From an uncultured Flavobacteriaceae bacterium (lineage in GTDB: Bacteria > Bacteroidota > Bacteroidia > Flavobacteriales > Flavobacteriaceae): 64,000 nucleotides of DNA. The DNA lies in the NCBI GenBank assembly GCA_938029725.1, contig CALHGE010000002.1, positions 62,001-126,000 of the forward strand, in the 5' to 3' direction. The notes below the pieces were generated by a model, which saw only the letters and a program-made list of their open reading frames with translations, was not told the DNA's origin and ran no database searches. The position numbers and the translations under genes were made by a program. Shown in pieces: positions 61,459 through 64,000 of this stretch (its first letter is position 1; each line of letters opens with the position of its first letter).

Positions 61459-62211
61459 ATGAAACAAATTTTACTTTTCGCCTTAGTAGTACTTTTTTCG
61501 ATAGCTGGTTGGTCACAAGATGATGAACGAACGATTTTACGAGGTAAGGTGCTGTATCGAAATATGAATGTGCCGAACGAAAATGTGATCAATGCTACCT
61601 CTGAAAAAGGAACCATCACCAATGCGAATGGGGAATACCAAATTCGTGTAAAAGTGGGTGACGAATTGTATTTTTCTGCCTTGAATTACCAAATAGAAAT
61701 TGTTGAAATCACCGAAGAAATCCTAAAAAAGAACCGACTGGTTATAGAGGTTAATGAGAAAGTTACCGAGTTAGAAGAGGTTGTGGTAACCCCTGAACAA
61801 CAAGAACGTTTTTTAGCAGCAAAAAGTAAAATGCTAAAAGAAGAATTTGAATACGAAATAGATCGATCATCAGAAGTTGAAAATATTGGTTTGTCTCAAG
61901 CAGAGTTAGGTATGCGCGACGGACTTAATTTCGTAGGTATGTACAAAGCCTTAGCGAAACTTATTAATAAAAATAAAGTTGAAGAAAAAGCGCCTCTTAA
62001 GGTGAGTCAGGTATTACGCCAAGTGTATGAAGATGAATTTTTCGTGACTGATTTGAAACTTCCACAAGACAAAATCGATGCCTTCTTATTTTATTGTGAC
62101 ACCAAAATGCCGGTGCAATCACTACTCAAGAAAGAAAATGAGTTTGAGCTAATCGATTTTCTTGTGACTGAAAGTAAACTGTTTCTCAACGAATTAAATG
62201 ATCAGAAATAG
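61459..62211 (+). CDS. Carboxypeptidase-regulatory-like domain protein (paralogue 1 of 3)
   Basis: A 250-residue exported protein with signal peptide (MKQILLFALVVLFSIAGWSQ). The N-terminal carboxypeptidase-D-regulatory-like beta domain is seen as GKVLYRNMNVPNENVINATSEKGTITNANGEYQIRVKVGDELYFSALNYQ. It is followed by VTELEEVVVTPEQQERF, the type of start seen in TonB-dependent receptors but here with no barrel. The rest is helical. Function unknown. It overlaps the second paralogue by 14 nt. Confidence 0.82.
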   Translation: MKQILLFALVVLFSIAGWSQDDERTILRGKVLYRNMNVPNENVINATSEKGTITNANGEYQIRVKVGDELYFSALNYQIEIVEITEEILKKNRLVIEVNEKVTELEEVVVTPEQQERFLAAKSKMLKEEFEYEIDRSSEVENIGLSQAELGMRDGLNFVGMYKALAKLINKNKVEEKAPLKVSQVLRQVYEDEFFVTDLKLPQDKIDAFLFYCDTKMPVQSLLKKENEFELIDFLVTESKLFLNELNDQK

Positions 62212-62977
62212 CCTTCTTTTTTTAGGTTTTATTTTGATTTCTGCTTCTCTTGGAGCACAGTCACTTTTTTCAAAAAAAATTGAAGGGCGCGTTTATAGTA
62301 AAGGCGGCGATGTCGCGGCCACCACCGTTCAAAATATTTCAACAGATCGAGCAACCATTACTAATACGGACGGTTTTTTTCAGATTGCTGGCAACCTGAA
62401 CGATACGCTTGTGTTTTCTGCGGTTCAGTTCAAGAAGAAGGAACTTATTCTCACGCGTGAAGTTTTACGGCAACGCCTGCTGAATGTTGGGCTTGAAGAC
62501 GCACTAACCGAATTAGATGAGGTAATCGTTACGCCTTATAATCTAACCGGTGATATTTTGAAAGACATTGCTATCATAAAGACAGATGCTGTGGTGACTG
62601 CATCAACCTTGGGTTTACCAAATGCTTATGTATTGCCTATTTCCAAGGCCGAAAGAGAATTGTATGCTGCTACTGCCAACCCATTAATGAGTTTTGACCC
62701 CTTAATTAATGCCATTACCGGGCGTACAAAGATGTTGAAAAAGCGGATTGAAAGAAATAAATTGTATTCTAGGACGGAACGTGTAAAAGAGTTTTATGCA
62801 GATTCTCTATTTCGAAAAGATTTGAAGATACCTGAAGATAAAATTGATGATTTACTATATTTCTGCGAGGTAGATGATGCTTTTCAAGCGGTTGTAGATA
62901 GCCATGATAGACTCAAAATTTGGGAGTTTATTCGTAGAAAGAGTATTCGCTATCGTGAGAATAATGATTTTGATTGA
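62198..62977 (+). CDS. Carboxypeptidase-regulatory-like domain protein (paralogue 2 of 3)
   Basis: A 259-residue paralogue of its neighbours, with signal peptide (MIRNSLLFLGFILISASLGAQ). The domain reads GRVYSKGGDVAATTVQNISTDRATITNTDGFFQIAGNLNDTLVFSAVQFKKK. Then come LTELDEVIVTPYNLTGDILKDI and a helical C-terminal part ending EDKIDDLLYFCEVDDAF...LKIWEFI. It closely matches paralogue 3 (SAVQFKKK / SAVQFKRK, LTELDEVIVTPYNLTGD / LTELNEVVVMPYNLSGD) and less so paralogue 1. The ATG overlaps the upstream gene end, so translation is probably coupled. Confidence 0.82.
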   Translation: MIRNSLLFLGFILISASLGAQSLFSKKIEGRVYSKGGDVAATTVQNISTDRATITNTDGFFQIAGNLNDTLVFSAVQFKKKELILTREVLRQRLLNVGLEDALTELDEVIVTPYNLTGDILKDIAIIKTDAVVTASTLGLPNAYVLPISKAERELYAATANPLMSFDPLINAITGRTKMLKKRIERNKLYSRTERVKEFYADSLFRKDLKIPEDKIDDLLYFCEVDDAFQAVVDSHDRLKIWEFIRRKSIRYRENNDFD

Positions 62978-63010
62978 TCCGATCGAATCTCATTTTTTAA
63001 TAAAATAGTA

Positions 63011-63805
63011 GTGCGCATTAGTAGTAAACATATTGTTTTTCTGTTGTTGCTTTTCTTCGGTTGTTTTTCAAACGCACAAGAATATAGCACAAAAATTGAA
63101 GGGCATATTTTTAGTAAAGAAGGAGATGTAGCGGCTATTCATGTGTCTAATATTTCACAAAATCGGGGTACCATTACCGATGCAGCAGGCTATTTTGATA
63201 TCTCAGTAAAATTGAATGACACGCTTGTTTTTTCGGCCGTTCAATTTAAAAGGAAACAAGTTGTAGTAACGATAGCGATTCTTAAAAGTAAGCAATTACA
63301 AATTCCGTTAGAGCGGTCGCTCACAGAATTAAATGAAGTTGTGGTGATGCCGTATAATTTATCTGGTGACATCAACCGCGATATGGATAGATTAGAAACA
63401 GGAAGAATTATAACTGCTGCTACGGAGAAGTTGCCCAATTCACAAGTATTAGTCCCCACACAAACCGAACGTAAATTATTTGCTGCTACTGATTGGGGTT
63501 GCAAGTGCATAGGAGTAAAACTAGACCCTCTTTTTAATTATTTTTCTGGTCGAACTAAGCTCTTGAATAAGAGAGCTGCTCGAGACGCTCAAGAAGATGT
63601 AACGAATCAAGTTCGTGACTATTATGCTGATGTTCTCTATGTAGTACATCTAAAAATTCCGAAGAATAAAATTGATGATTTTATATTTTTTTCCGAAAGA
63701 GATTCCAGTTTTAAAAGTATAGTAGTAGCAAATGATAAGTTGAAGTTATGGGAATTCTTTCAAAGTAAAAGTATAGCATATAGAAACCTTAACAATCTAG
63801 ATTAA
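63011..63805 (+). CDS. Carboxypeptidase-regulatory-like domain protein (paralogue 3 of 3)
   Basis: A 264-residue paralogue with GTG start and signal peptide (MRISSKHIVFLLLLFFGCFSNAQ). The domain reads GHIFSKEGDVAAIHVSNISQNRGTITDAAGYFDISVKLNDTLVFSAVQFKRK. LTELNEVVVMPYNLSGDINRDMDRL follows, then the helical tail NKIDDFIFFSERDSSF...LKLWEFF. Compared with paralogue 2 it carries a small insert with two cysteines (DWGCKCIGVKLDP) in the middle. It lies 33 nt after paralogue 2, so the three genes are one unit. Confidence 0.82.
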   Translation: MRISSKHIVFLLLLFFGCFSNAQEYSTKIEGHIFSKEGDVAAIHVSNISQNRGTITDAAGYFDISVKLNDTLVFSAVQFKRKQVVVTIAILKSKQLQIPLERSLTELNEVVVMPYNLSGDINRDMDRLETGRIITAATEKLPNSQVLVPTQTERKLFAATDWGCKCIGVKLDPLFNYFSGRTKLLNKRAARDAQEDVTNQVRDYYADVLYVVHLKIPKNKIDDFIFFSERDSSFKSIVVANDKLKLWEFFQSKSIAYRNLNNLD

Positions 63806-63859
63806 TGGGCATCTTGGCACACCATTTGCTTATTTTTGAACGATTAAAGCGAATATGAA

Positions 63860-64000
63860 ATGAAACATTTGAAAAAGGGACTTCTTATTTTATTACTTCC
63901 GTTGGTTGCATTTACAACTGTGCACAAATTCTATGTCAGTGTTACAAATGTCGGCTACTCTGAAAAAGATGATGCTTTGCAAATTACCACCAGAATCTTT
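63860..64000 (+). CDS. DUF6702-like exported protein, N-terminal part (3' end outside window)
   Basis: The frame runs off the window after 47 residues. It begins MKHLKKGLLILLLPLVAFTTVHKFYVSVTNV, a signal peptide followed by HKFYVSVTNVGYSEKDDALQITTRIF. This is the start I associate with a small flavobacterial family (DUF6702), often next to M1 aminopeptidase genes. It follows the three-paralogue array on the same strand after 54 nt. Confidence 0.65.
   Translation, partial: MKHLKKGLLILLLPLVAFTTVHKFYVSVTNVGYSEKDDALQITTRIF

Noticed and set aside
1-64000. CRISPR array, rRNA operon, insertion sequence or integrase
   Set aside because: None seen: no regularly spaced repeats, no rRNA-like sequence, and no transposase or integrase motifs in any long frame.

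Overview
The window comes from a member of the Bacteroidota, most probably a marine Flavobacteriaceae (Maribacter/Zobellia/Arenibacter-like). Supporting signs are a short primary sigma factor without region 1.1, start sites with no Shine-Dalgarno but with TAnnTTTG -7 boxes upstream, type IX secretion parts (PorT, the DUF5103 Plug protein, a type-B C-terminal sorting domain), a TamA-like lipoprotein, Na+-translocating NQR, and AT-rich spacers carrying flavobacterial palindromes. It is mostly a housekeeping chromosome segment. I see no prophage, CRISPR array or insertion sequence.

Layout. 1-4.3 kb: end of the division cluster (ftsQ partial, ftsA, ftsZ) and a YqeY-like gene. 4.3-4.8 kb: tRNA-Arg(UCG), a small GIY-YIG nuclease gene and a 5'-truncated second copy of the same tRNA, split in its anticodon loop by a 20-bp palindrome. 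5.1-11.4 kb: a cyanophycin locus (synthetase, divergent cyanophycinase, isoaspartyl peptidase) followed by a YpdA-like reductase and rpe. 11.4-16.3 kb: a secreted BNR/sortilin-repeat protein, two methyltransferases and a VF530-family gene. 16.5-22.9 kb: rpoD, pnp, rpsO, accD and fbaA, all on the minus strand; the rpsO-pnp gap is rich in hairpins.

23-31 kb: tamL, an rRNA/tRNA methyltransferase, porT, menG/ubiE and the K+ uptake pair trkA-trkH. 31-41 kb: small uncertain ORFs, a sulfatase, an aminotransferase, a fatty-acid desaturase, rsmG, a secreted DinB-like protein, a small lipoprotein, pruA and apaG. A broken (frameshifted, possibly chimeric) membrane-protein gene lies upstream of apaG. 41.8-51 kb: the T9SS Plug gene and the complete nqrABCDEF operon, then a small conserved gene and apbE, whose product flavinylates NqrB and NqrC.

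51-64 kb: a methyltransferase, map, gpmI, a secreted ankyrin protein, a 55-aa membrane protein, two cell-envelope peptidases (M48, M15), a two-gene unit encoding a phage-tail-fibre-like repeat protein and a T9SS type-B cargo protein, and a tandem array of three paralogous carboxypeptidase-regulatory-like secreted proteins running into a partial DUF6702-like gene.

The most unusual spots are the tRNA/GIY-YIG/tRNA-remnant cassette, the broken gene upstream of apaG, the nqrD-nqrE spacer, and the tail-fibre-like/CHU_C pair. All family assignments come from reading motifs by eye; no database search was possible.
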